Source: Gammaproteobacteria bacterium (GTDB lineage: Bacteria; Pseudomonadota; Gammaproteobacteria; SZUA-229). Taken from it: DNA of 14,914 nt. A model generated the notes under the pieces. That model did not search any database. It worked only from the letters and a program-made list of their open reading frames with translations, and was not told the DNA's origin. Every line of letters starts with the position of its first letter. The stretch's first letter is position 1. A program made the translations under genes and the position numbers. The DNA is taken from NCBI GenBank assembly GCA_023136715.1, contig JAGLQT010000194.1, forward strand, positions 1 through 14,914. The letters run 5' to 3'. Positions 6,524 to 13,542 of the stretch are shown one piece after another.

Positions 6524-7372
6524 TTATGCATACTCACCGCGGCAGCCCGCTGTGATTCTGGCTTGTCCAGATAAGTCGCTTAGTTGGGTAATGTCTTGAA
6601 AAACATAATGATTAAAGCAGTTATAAACCCATTTTTTTTGGTTATAGCCGTGTTCAAAAACCAGCCAGCCATTGGTGTTTAAGTGTTTTTTAGATTCTGC
6701 GGTAATTTGATTTATATCATTCATACCTGTCTTACCAGCGGCCAGTGCGCTGAGCGGTTCAAAGCGAACATCGCCCTGTGATAAATGGGGGTCATGCTCG
6801 GCAATATAGGGTGGATTACTAACAATAAGATCAAATCGTTGCTCTTCTATCTGTTTAAACCAGTTGCTTTCAATGAACTGGATATTGGTGATTTGATGAC
6901 TGAGAGCATTTTCTTTGGCGATGGCCAGAGCTTCGGCAGAAATATCTGTCGCCACTATTTTCCAGTTAGGTCTTTCGCTGGCAATGGCAATCGCAATAGC
7001 GCCGCTGCCGGTTCCTAAATCAATAAGGTTTAGATTTTTTTTAGCTGAAAACTTATTCAGTACAAACTCAACCAGTGTTTCTGTGTCAGGTCGGGGAATG
7101 AGTGTCGCCGGTGTGACTTTGAGATTTAGCGACCAGAATTCTTTACTGTTAGTGAGGTAAGCAACGGGTGTGCCAGCACGGCGCTGTTCGATAAGTTGAT
7201 TAAATAACAGTGCTTGTTCTGCATCCAGTATTTTTTCTGGCCATGCAAGAAGATGCGTGGTACTACAATTCAATACATGACATAAGATTACCTCAGCATC
7301 GAGGCGGGCAGAATCGGAAGTTTCTGCCAGTGAATGCGATGCCTGTTTGATTGCCTGAGCGATGCTGGGCAT
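6524..7372 (-). CDS. prmC: Peptide chain release factor N5-glutamine methyltransferase PrmC (HemK)
   Basis: PrmC uses S-adenosylmethionine to methylate the glutamine of the GGQ motif in RF1 and RF2, which raises termination efficiency. The 282-residue protein has the helical N-terminal substrate domain, the linker with L-I-P-R-P-D-T-E (91-98), the SAM loop D-L-G-T-G-S-G (118-124) and the catalytic NPPY (186-189). E. coli PrmC has 277 residues. It starts 11 bases after the stop of prfA, its own substrate gene, within the hemA-prfA-prmC operon. No strong Shine-Dalgarno sequence precedes the ATG, so translational coupling to prfA is likely. All key residues are present. Confidence 0.97.
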   Translation of the reverse strand: MPSIAQAIKQASHSLAETSDSARLDAEVILCHVLNCSTTHLLAWPEKILDAEQALLFNQLIEQRRAGTPVAYLTNSKEFWSLNLKVTPATLIPRPDTETLVEFVLNKFSAKKNLNLIDLGTGSGAIAIAIASERPNWKIVATDISAEALAIAKENALSHQITNIQFIESNWFKQIEEQRFDLIVSNPPYIAEHDPHLSQGDVRFEPLSALAAGKTGMNDINQITAESKKHLNTNGWLVFEHGYNQKKWVYNCFNHYVFQDITQLSDLSGQARITAGCRGEYA

Positions 7373-7383
7373 TATTGCTAGTA

Positions 7384-8466
7384 TTACTCAGCCAGAGAAG
7401 CGAGCTGCTCAGCCTGGTATTCATTAATCAAAGGGTCAATAACCTGATCCATTTCACCGGTGATGAATTCATTCAGTTTATACAGGGTCAGGTTGATGCG
7501 GTGATCAGTGACACGCCCCTGCGGATAGTTGTAGGTGCGAATTCGCTCTGATCTATCGCCACTGCCAACCAGGGTTTTTCGGGTTTGTGCTTGTTCTGCC
7601 TGTTGCTTCTCCAGCTTGGCATTCATGATGCGTGACTGTAACAAAGACATCGCGCGGGCCTTGTTTTTATGTTGTGAACGTTCGTCCTGACATTCCACGA
7701 CAGTACCGGTAGGTAAATGAGTCAGGCGTACAGCGGAGTCGGTTTTGTTGACGTGCTGTCCACCCGCACCGGAAGCGCGGAAAGTATCAACGCGTAAATC
7801 TGAAGGATTGATTTCAATTTGTTCGACGTCAGCTATTTCCGGCATGATAGCGACCGTTGCAGCTGAAGTGTGTACGCGCCCCTGCGATTCGGTTTCTGGT
7901 ACGCGTTGCACGCGGTGAGCACCCGATTCGAATTTCAATCTTGAATAAGCGCCGTCACCGATGATACGCGCGATGATTTCTTTATAACCGCCGTGTTCGC
8001 CGTGGTTCTGATTAATGATTTCAATTTGCCAGCGTCTGAGTTCAGCGTAGCGTGAATACATGCGAAATAGATCACCGGCAAAAATAGCCGCTTCATCACC
8101 ACCGGTACCAGCACGTACTTCCAGAAATACATTGCTGCTATCGTGTGGATCTTTAGGCAGTAATAATTTTTGTAACTCCAGTTCCAGTGTTTCAATGCTT
8201 TCGCTGGCTAATTTTCTTTCTTCCTGAGCCATCTCACGCAGCTCGGCATCATCCTCCTTGAGCATCTCTTCGGCACTGGCGAGATCATCTTTTGCGCTTA
8301 TGTAACTTTTATAGCAGACGACAACGGGCTCGAGCTGCGCGTACTCTTTGGATAAGTCCCTGAATTTATTTTGATCAGACATTACATCAGGCTCTGACAT
8401 CAGGCCTGCCACTTCTTCGTGACGATCAATCAGGTTATTTAATTTGTTAAGTATTGAGTCTTTCAA
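7384..8466 (-). CDS. prfA: Peptide chain release factor 1
   Basis: RF1 recognises UAA and UAG stop codons in the ribosomal A site and triggers peptide release. The protein has 360 residues, the same as E. coli RF1. The helical N-terminal domain is followed by the R-A-G-T-G-G-D-E-A segment (118-126), the codon-reading tripeptide P190-E-T in the R-V-P-E-T-E-S-Q-G-R context, and the catalytic GGQ (235-237) in G-A-G-G-Q-H-V-N. RF1 rather than RF2 is shown by the P-x-T tripeptide in place of SPF and by the absence of a programmed frameshift. The gene is 16 bases downstream of hemA and 11 bases upstream of prmC. Confidence 0.98.
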   Translation of the reverse strand: MKDSILNKLNNLIDRHEEVAGLMSEPDVMSDQNKFRDLSKEYAQLEPVVVCYKSYISAKDDLASAEEMLKEDDAELREMAQEERKLASESIETLELELQKLLLPKDPHDSSNVFLEVRAGTGGDEAAIFAGDLFRMYSRYAELRRWQIEIINQNHGEHGGYKEIIARIIGDGAYSRLKFESGAHRVQRVPETESQGRVHTSAATVAIMPEIADVEQIEINPSDLRVDTFRASGAGGQHVNKTDSAVRLTHLPTGTVVECQDERSQHKNKARAMSLLQSRIMNAKLEKQQAEQAQTRKTLVGSGDRSERIRTYNYPQGRVTDHRINLTLYKLNEFITGEMDQVIDPLINEYQAEQLASLAE

Positions 8467-8482
8467 TTAAGGGTTCCAGGTT

Positions 8483-9769
8483 TTATTTGTTGTTGCTTTC
8501 GTCATCAGCATTCATCAGAAGTTGTTTGGCCGCATCGATTAAATCCTGATCATTGTCTTCGCTGGCTTTTCTGATGTGTGTGCACGGCTTGTGTAGAAAT
8601 TTATTGGTTAGAGTGTGCGCCAGAAATTCGAGTGCTTTTTCCGGTGATTCGCCAGCCGCTAATTGTTTGAGAGCTTTATTGAGCACTTGCTGGCTCATGT
8701 GTTGAGTAGCAGTTCGTAAATCGGAAATAATATCAACAGAATCCAGGGAGCGTTGCCAGTTCAGATAATGATGGACTTCATCCTTGATAATGTCTTCGGC
8801 CTGTTCGGCTGCCTGCTGGCGTGATTGCAAATTTTCATCAATGACTTCCTGCAGGTCATCAACGGCGTAAAGATAGACATCATCGAGTGAGGCGACTTCG
8901 GGTTCAACGTCTCGGGGTACAGCCAGATCCACCATAAAGATAGGTTGGTGCTTGCGTACTTTAAGTGCTCTTTCGACCGTGCCCTTGCCTAAAATGGGCA
9001 GTGGACTGGCGGTTGATGCGATCACAATGTCAGCGCGATGAAGGTGGTCGGCGATTTGTGGCAGGCGTATGGCTTCACCATCAAATTCTTCGACCAGATT
9101 TTCTGCGCGCTCAATGCTGCGGTTGGCAATAATCAGGTGTTTTATTTTTTGACTGTATAGGTGCCGGGCGGTGAGCTCGATGGTTTCACCGGCGCCAATT
9201 AACAGGGCGGTTGAGTCATTGAGTTCACCAAAAATTTGTTTAGCCAGGCTGACGGCAGCAAAGGCGACAGAAACCGGGCTGGAGCCAATAGCAGTATCGG
9301 TGCGTACCTGTTTAGCAACGGTAAAAGAATGTTGGAATAATTTGCCCAGCATGCGGCCTAAGGTGCCATGTTGTTGTGCCATGGAGTAGGCATCTTTCAT
9401 CTGGCCTGCAATTTGTGGTTCACCGAGCACCATGGAATCAAGGCCGCAGGTCACCGACATGGCGTGATGAATAGTTTCTTTGTGGTGATAGGTGTACAGG
9501 TGGCTTTCAATCATGGAAGATTCAAGGCCGTGATATTGGCTGAACCAATCAATGATGGCCTGGTCTGCATTATCATTCACCGCACAATATAGCTCGGTAC
9601 GATTACAGGTTGATACAATAGCGGCTTCATCAATGTTTTTGAGTTTGTGCAGGCTGCTCAAAGCATCGGGTAAGGACTGAGGTGTAAAAGCCAGGCGTTC
9701 GCGCAAATCGAGTGGCGTGGTCTTGTGATTAAGGCCTAGAGTAATGAGACTCGATGTTTTTAGGGGCAT
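8483..9769 (-). CDS. hemA: Glutamyl-tRNA reductase HemA
   Basis: HemA reduces the glutamate on Glu-tRNA to glutamate-1-semialdehyde with NADPH, the first committed step of the C5 route to haem and other tetrapyrroles. With the chosen ATG the protein has 428 residues (E. coli 418). It opens with the family hallmark L-G-L-N-H-K-T-T-P, followed by the nucleophile Cys55 in S-T-C-N-R-T-E and the dinucleotide loop L-I-G-A-G-E-T, and ends in a helical dimerisation domain. The frame stays open to an ATG at 9859. I reject that start because the 30 extra residues have no family counterpart and overlap likely promoter sequence. First gene of the hemA-prfA-prmC operon, divergent from the TPR lipoprotein gene. 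Confidence 0.96.
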   Translation of the reverse strand: MPLKTSSLITLGLNHKTTPLDLRERLAFTPQSLPDALSSLHKLKNIDEAAIVSTCNRTELYCAVNDNADQAIIDWFSQYHGLESSMIESHLYTYHHKETIHHAMSVTCGLDSMVLGEPQIAGQMKDAYSMAQQHGTLGRMLGKLFQHSFTVAKQVRTDTAIGSSPVSVAFAAVSLAKQIFGELNDSTALLIGAGETIELTARHLYSQKIKHLIIANRSIERAENLVEEFDGEAIRLPQIADHLHRADIVIASTASPLPILGKGTVERALKVRKHQPIFMVDLAVPRDVEPEVASLDDVYLYAVDDLQEVIDENLQSRQQAAEQAEDIIKDEVHHYLNWQRSLDSVDIISDLRTATQHMSQQVLNKALKQLAAGESPEKALEFLAHTLTNKFLHKPCTHIRKASEDNDQDLIDAAKQLLMNADDESNNK

Positions 9770-9921
9770 AGGTGTGGCGGGTGCGAATACGCTTAATTCT
9801 GCGAAAGGCTGAATTTTACTCAATTTTAACTGTATTGAGTAGCTAGGATGGTAGAACATGACAAATTGTGATGCAGGCAGTCATTATTAAAGTGGGTTAT
9901 ATTGAACGTTTATGGTTAATC
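9770..9921. promoter_or_regulatory. Divergent promoter region between hemA and the TPR lipoprotein gene
   Basis: This 152-bp A+T-rich stretch must hold the promoters of both operons. For hemA, the minus strand has two overlapping TAAAAT candidates near 9815-9830 and a TTGTCA at 9859-9864. For the rightward operon, a TATATT lies at 9898-9903, 19 bases before the preferred ATG. No pair matches both consensus boxes at ideal spacing, so exact starts are not claimed. Confidence 0.45.
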
Positions 9922-11667
9922 ATGAAGAGAAAAATACTTGAAATGCATATCTATCTATTCGCTTTTTTGCGCAGCGTAATATCCATCGGATTATTATCTG
10001 CGCTGCTGCTTTCTGCTGCCTGTGGCTCGTTGACAACGCAACCTGTTGATCCAGTAGTGGCAGAGCCAAAGGGGCTGAAGCTGGATGAAGATCTGCTTTA
10101 TGAGCTATTGGCGGCTGAATTTGCGGGTAATGCGGGTGATTTTGATACTTCTGTTGATTTTTATCAGCAGGCAGCAGTGAAAAGTGACGACAGCCGGGTT
10201 GCGGCACGAGCCACCTATATTGCCCTGTACGACAAACAATACGAACGTACCCTGGAGTTACTGGCTCGTTGGCGTGAGCTGGAACCCGAAGATCATGATA
10301 TTGATCGTATCTACGCAATGTGTCACCTGCATTTGCATCAGCCTGAGGAAGCTTTGCCTTATGTGCAGGCTGTGTTGGTGCAGGATAGTAGCTCTGATAA
10401 AGAACAGGCAATGGTAGTAAAACAAATACTGGGCGATGACATAGAGGCTCGGGACAGCCTTGATTTGCTAGAGGGGCTGAATCAGGCGCGAACAGATAAT
10501 CCGCACATGTTGATTCTGCAGGCGAAGTTCGCTGCGCAGTTAGAGCAGCATGATCGGTCGATCGAGTTGCTGGATCAGGTGCTAGAAATCGATGATTCAT
10601 TGGTTGATGTGCATTTGATTAAGTCGAGAATTTATCATGCGCAGGGTAAACGCGATGAGTCCAAAGCCGTGATCAGGCAGGTGCTTGAAGATCATCCGGG
10701 TAATTTGAGTTTGCGTATGCAGTACGCACATATGCTGGTTGGGGATAAGGAATATGAACTCGCGCTTGAACAATACATTTTATTGAAGGAGAAGCAGCCG
10801 GATAATGTTGAAGTTTTGTTGAACCTGGCACTGCTATACATCGAAACGGATCAACTGGATGAGTCAGCTGAACTACTGAGTCATCTGATTGAGCTTGATA
10901 AGAAGACAGATGTTGCTCACTACTATCTGGGGCGCATCGAGCAAAATAAGGAGCAATTTAAAAGTGCGATTGCACATTACATTAAGGTAAAAAATGGCAC
11001 GTATGTATTCGAGGCCAAGCTTCGCATAGCCGGTCTGTTTGCTCGACTTGATCGTGTTGATGAGGCGATTGAACAATTAAATATTTTGGTGGAAGAGACC
11101 GAAGAATGGTCAAACAGAGTGCGTGCTTACCTGGCGCAGGGTGAGATATTCCGAAGTCATCAGAGGTATCAGGACGCTTTCGATATGTATAGTCGTGCGC
11201 TCAGTCATAATCGGGAAGATATTAATTTATTGTACGCCCGAGCATTAATTGCTGAGAAAGTGGATCGTGTTGATATTGCAGAGTCAGATTTGCTCAAGGT
11301 TTTATCCATAGAGCCAAAAAATTCTGATGCCTTGAATGCACTGGGTTACACCCTGGCAGACAAGACAGAGCGTTATCAGGAAGCTAAAGAATATATTCAG
11401 AAGGCGGCGGAGTTAGTGCCCGATGACCCCGCTATCATGGATAGTCTGGGATGGGTTAATTACCGCCTTGGTGAATTACAGGAGGCATTGAAATGGCTGT
11501 CTATGGCTTTTGAGCGGCTGGTAGATGCTGAAATAGCAGCGCATTACGGTGAGGTTTTGTGGCAAAGCAATCAAAAAGATAAAGCCAGAGAAGTCTGGAA
11601 AAAAGGGCAGGAAGTAAACGCTCAGCATCCGGTGCTAGTGGAAACACTGAAAAAATTTAAACCATGA
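9922..11667 (+). CDS. lbcA: TPR outer-membrane lipoprotein, LbcA-like
   Basis: With the ATG at 9922 the protein has 581 residues. A signal peptide ends in L-S-A-A-C, giving lipidated Cys34 with Gly at +2, so outer-membrane sorting is expected. The rest is a long array of tetratricopeptide repeats, clearest near the middle and in the C-terminal A-L-N-A-L-G-Y-T-L and D-S-L-G-W-V-N-Y-R-L-G repeats. Size, lipobox and position between hemA and lolB match Pseudomonas PA4667 (LbcA), which binds the periplasmic protease CtpA and presents cell-wall hydrolases to it. The assignment rests on synteny and architecture; ctpA is not in this window. The frame is open from 9868, but that start would put 18 extra residues before the basic start of the signal peptide. 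It overlaps lolB by ATGA. Confidence 0.85.
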   Translation: MKRKILEMHIYLFAFLRSVISIGLLSALLLSAACGSLTTQPVDPVVAEPKGLKLDEDLLYELLAAEFAGNAGDFDTSVDFYQQAAVKSDDSRVAARATYIALYDKQYERTLELLARWRELEPEDHDIDRIYAMCHLHLHQPEEALPYVQAVLVQDSSSDKEQAMVVKQILGDDIEARDSLDLLEGLNQARTDNPHMLILQAKFAAQLEQHDRSIELLDQVLEIDDSLVDVHLIKSRIYHAQGKRDESKAVIRQVLEDHPGNLSLRMQYAHMLVGDKEYELALEQYILLKEKQPDNVEVLLNLALLYIETDQLDESAELLSHLIELDKKTDVAHYYLGRIEQNKEQFKSAIAHYIKVKNGTYVFEAKLRIAGLFARLDRVDEAIEQLNILVEETEEWSNRVRAYLAQGEIFRSHQRYQDAFDMYSRALSHNREDINLLYARALIAEKVDRVDIAESDLLKVLSIEPKNSDALNALGYTLADKTERYQEAKEYIQKAAELVPDDPAIMDSLGWVNYRLGELQEALKWLSMAFERLVDAEIAAHYGEVLWQSNQKDKAREVWKKGQEVNAQHPVLVETLKKFKP

Positions 11668-12308
11668 AGCTGGGTGCTAAGATTTTTTTTATAGTGGTTC
11701 GCGGCGTAGTATTGGCGACACTTTTGTTTACGCAATATTCATGTAGCTATTTGCCTAAGGCGACCAGCCAAAGTCCGGATAACTGGTTACAGACGGTGGC
11801 ACAAAGGCAGCAGCTTTCCTCGTGGAAATTGACCGGTCGTTTGGGCATGCAAACCGAAAATAATGGTGGCAGTCTCGATCTTTTCTGGAATCAGAACGAC
11901 GACGTTTACAAAATTCGCTTAATTGCTGCCATGGGGCAGGGCACCATTTTGATTAAGGGTGATGCACATGGTGTAACGCTTAGAACCAGTGATGGTGAAA
12001 GTTACGCCGATAACGCTGATGAGTTACTGGCATCTAGCCTGGGCGTAAGTATTCCGCTTGCAGGCTTGCATGACTGGCTACGTGGTGTGCCAGCAGCAGA
12101 TCGCCCAGTGCAAAAACAGTTGTGGGATGATCAGGGGCAGTTGCATAAGCTGGTTCAGGATGGCTGGAATATAGAAATGTCAGCCTATAAAAAAGTAGGC
12201 AAGCATAGCTTGCCGCACGCTTTTTATATGGATCGTGATGATAATCCTGAGCTGGAAATCCGTTTACTGATTCGGCAATGGAATCTGCTGGACAGAGAAG
12301 TTTCATGA
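11664..12308 (+). CDS. lolB: Outer-membrane lipoprotein receptor LolB
   Basis: LolB accepts lipoproteins from periplasmic LolA and inserts them into the inner leaflet of the outer membrane. The 214-residue product has a signal peptide ending at Cys27. The box before it (T-Q-Y-S-C) is poor, lacking the usual Leu at -3. The body shows family landmarks: S-W-K-L-T-G-R-L-G (53-61), D-L-F-W (72-75), the loop I-A-A-M-G-Q-G-T, the Y-A-D-N-A-D-E-L-L segment and I-P-L-A-G-L-H-D-W-L-R-G. Aligned by eye, Met90 sits where E. coli LolB has the exposed Leu68 of its membrane-inserting loop, a conservative hydrophobic change. It is coupled to both neighbours by 4-bp ATGA overlaps. Confidence 0.94.
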   Translation: MKLGAKIFFIVVRGVVLATLLFTQYSCSYLPKATSQSPDNWLQTVAQRQQLSSWKLTGRLGMQTENNGGSLDLFWNQNDDVYKIRLIAAMGQGTILIKGDAHGVTLRTSDGESYADNADELLASSLGVSIPLAGLHDWLRGVPAADRPVQKQLWDDQGQLHKLVQDGWNIEMSAYKKVGKHSLPHAFYMDRDDNPELEIRLLIRQWNLLDREVS

Positions 12309-13177
12309 TCGATTCCCCATTGGTCTGGCCAGCACCCGCCAAGCTTAATCTTTTATTGCATATTACTGGCCAACGCGCAGACGGTTACCACGAACTGCAA
12401 ACGGTTTTCCAGTTTCTGGATTATGGTGATGAGTTGAGATTTGGGCCAAGGTTGGATGGCAAAATACAGCGCGTTCAAAATATTGAAGGCATTCCAGCCG
12501 AAGAAGATTTGGTGGTTAAGGCCGCCAGAGCTTTGCAAAAAGCTTGTGCTTGTCAGCAGGGTATTGATATATCTCTTGATAAAAAACTACCGATGGGTGC
12601 CGGTCTGGGTGGTGGCAGTTCAGATGCAGCAACCACATTACACGCACTAAATCGAATCTGGGGCTGTGCTTTGAGCGATGATGAACTGGCTGAAATTGGT
12701 TTAAAACTGGGTGCTGATGTGCCCGTGTTTGTGCATGGTTTTTCCGCTTTTGCAGAAGGTATTGGTGAGCAACTGACCCCCATCGAACTGGATCAGCCCT
12801 GGTATTTGGTGATTACCCCCGATATTCATGTCTCTACAGCCGCAATCTTTGGTGATTTAGAATTGACACGGGATTGCCCAGCCATCAAAATATGCGGCCT
12901 CCAAGATTCCGGCTGGGATAATGTGTGTCTGCCTGTTGTGGCAAAGCATTATCCAGAAGTGGCTGAAGCACTGGAAATTCTCGGGCAATATGCCGAGGCG
13001 CGCATGAGTGGTACAGGAGCTTCGGTGTTTGCGGCATTTGCAACTGAAGACGAGGCGAAACGGGTTCGTGCCAGTTTGAGAAATCCAGCGAAAGCAGAAA
13101 TACCTGCCTCGTGGAAAGATTTTATTGCTAAAGGTGTGAATATCTCACCTTTGCAAGAACAGCTAAATAATTTGTGA
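12305..13177 (+). CDS. ispE: 4-diphosphocytidyl-2-C-methyl-D-erythritol kinase IspE
   Basis: IspE phosphorylates CDP-methylerythritol in the non-mevalonate route to isoprenoid precursors. The 290-residue protein (E. coli 283) belongs to the GHMP kinase family: P-A-K-L-N-L near residue 11 with active Lys13, R-A-D-G-Y-H-E-L-Q-T-V, the ATP loop P-M-G-A-G-L-G-G-G-S-S-D-A-A (96-109), catalytic Asp138 in G-A-D-V-P, and the C-terminal M-S-G-T-G-A-S-V-F loop. The ATG at 12305 overlaps the lolB stop as ATGA and has GAGAAG a few bases upstream. The in-frame ATG at 12278 is rejected because it lies inside lolB and would add residues before the conserved start. Confidence 0.97.
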   Translation: MIDSPLVWPAPAKLNLLLHITGQRADGYHELQTVFQFLDYGDELRFGPRLDGKIQRVQNIEGIPAEEDLVVKAARALQKACACQQGIDISLDKKLPMGAGLGGGSSDAATTLHALNRIWGCALSDDELAEIGLKLGADVPVFVHGFSAFAEGIGEQLTPIELDQPWYLVITPDIHVSTAAIFGDLELTRDCPAIKICGLQDSGWDNVCLPVVAKHYPEVAEALEILGQYAEARMSGTGASVFAAFATEDEAKRVRASLRNPAKAEIPASWKDFIAKGVNISPLQEQLNNL

Positions 13178-13212
13178 TCCATAAACAGACTATTTTGTAG
13201 CTAACAGTTTAT

Positions 13213-13287
13213 TGGGCCGTCGCCAAGCGGTAAGGCACCAGGTTTTGATCCTGGCATGCGCAGGTTCGAATCCTGCCGGCCCAGCCA
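13213..13287 (+). tRNA. tRNA-Gln (anticodon TTG)
   Basis: The 75-base gene folds into a complete cloverleaf. The acceptor stem pairs TGGGCCG with CGGCCCA, followed by discriminator G and an encoded CCA. The D-arm is CGCCAAGCGGTAAGGC. The anticodon stem CCAGG/CCTGG encloses TTTTGAT with anticodon TTG. The T-arm has the standard GGTTCGAATCC loop. The sequence closely resembles E. coli tRNA-Gln at the identity positions. It lies 35 bases after ispE and upstream of prs, the order seen in Pseudomonas. No convincing promoter sits in the 35-bp gap, so it may be read through from ispE. Confidence 0.98.
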
Positions 13288-13291
13288 TATA
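13269..13291 (+). repeat. Direct repeat copy 1: tRNA-Gln 3' end plus ATATA
   Basis: These 23 bases cover the last 19 of the tRNA gene and the four bases after it. They recur without change at 13431-13453, a spacing of 162 bp. Both copies are followed by a short A-rich hairpin and TTTTAACAA. Confidence 0.95.
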
Positions 13292-13293
13292 TA

Positions 13294-13313
13294 AAAACTC
13301 ACGAGTGAGTTTT
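13294..13313 (+). terminator. Hairpin after tRNA-Gln, weak terminator
   Basis: AAAACTCAC and GTGAGTTTT form a nine-base inverted repeat seven bases after the tRNA CCA. Only four T residues follow the G+C part of the stem, so termination may be leaky. The A-rich side makes it potentially bidirectional. Confidence 0.6.
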
Positions 13314-13430
13314 AACAAATGAGTAGGTAGGATGAGAACCATGGAGGTTCGACAAAATCGCCGGGAGCGATTTTAAACATCAGCGTTTTATGCTGATGGC
13401 CCGAAGGGCGAAGGGCAGGAAGCCCGGAGT

Positions 13431-13453
13431 AATCCTGCCGGCCCAGCCATATA
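13431..13453 (+). repeat. Direct repeat copy 2: orphan tRNA-Gln 3' end
   Basis: This exact 23-bp copy of 13269-13291 includes the 3' acceptor strand, discriminator and CCA, but no tRNA body precedes it. The 13 bases before it (GGAAGCCCGGAGT) do not match the tRNA T-arm. The following hairpin is positioned as after copy 1 but with a different stem sequence. Confidence 0.95.
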
Positions 13454-13456
13454 CAA

Positions 13457-13479
13457 AAAAGACCACGCGGTGGTTTTTT
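13457..13479 (+). terminator. Intrinsic terminator before prs
   Basis: ACCAC-GCG-GTGGT is flanked by a run of A and a run of T, with one G-U pair joining them, and six T residues follow the stem. It is stronger than the hairpin after copy 1 and should end transcription from the tRNA region before prs. Confidence 0.75.
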
Positions 13480-13542
13480 AACAAGGTACCTGCACTAATG
13501 GGTATTTAGCATTATTAGTAGTACACAACACGAGACTCGACA

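Larger units (their letters stand above)
13288..13480 (+). ncRNA. tRNA-linked repeat unit, possible structured trailer RNA
   Basis: The stretch after the tRNA contains a series of perfect short hairpins: 13294-13313 (AAAACTCAC stem), 13336-13350 (GAACC stem), 13354-13374 (AAAATCGC stem), 13378-13398 (CATCAGC stem), 13399-13409 (GCCC stem) and 13413-13425 (GGGC stem). It then has a second copy of the tRNA 3' end and a strong terminator. The design resembles the E. coli tyrT locus, where repeats of about 178 bp carrying the tRNA 3' end yield rtT RNA. Transcription past the first weak terminator would make an RNA of about 190 bases. That it is a functional RNA is inference. Confidence 0.5.

Noticed and set aside
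9770..9859. 30-codon N-terminal extension of hemA from the ATG at 9859
   Set aside because: HemA proteins begin just before the L-G-x-N-H-K-T segment. The extra residues match nothing and would overlap promoter-like sequence, so the ATG at 9769 was chosen.
9920..10600. Long open frame on the minus strand inside the TPR lipoprotein gene
   Set aside because: Its product is low-complexity (rich in P, A, Q, H) with no domain. It is the mirror of a gene with clear TPR repeats and a lipobox.
13178..13212. Dedicated promoter for tRNA-Gln
   Set aside because: TATTTT at 13191 has only a 13-base spacing to TTGTGA, and nothing else fits. Read-through from ispE is as likely.
13269..13453. Integrated mobile element flanked by att sites in tRNA-Gln
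   Set aside because: The repeats look like attL/attR, but only 139 bp lie between them, with no integrase. The shared terminator hairpin fits a tRNA-linked repeat better. An excision scar cannot be fully excluded.
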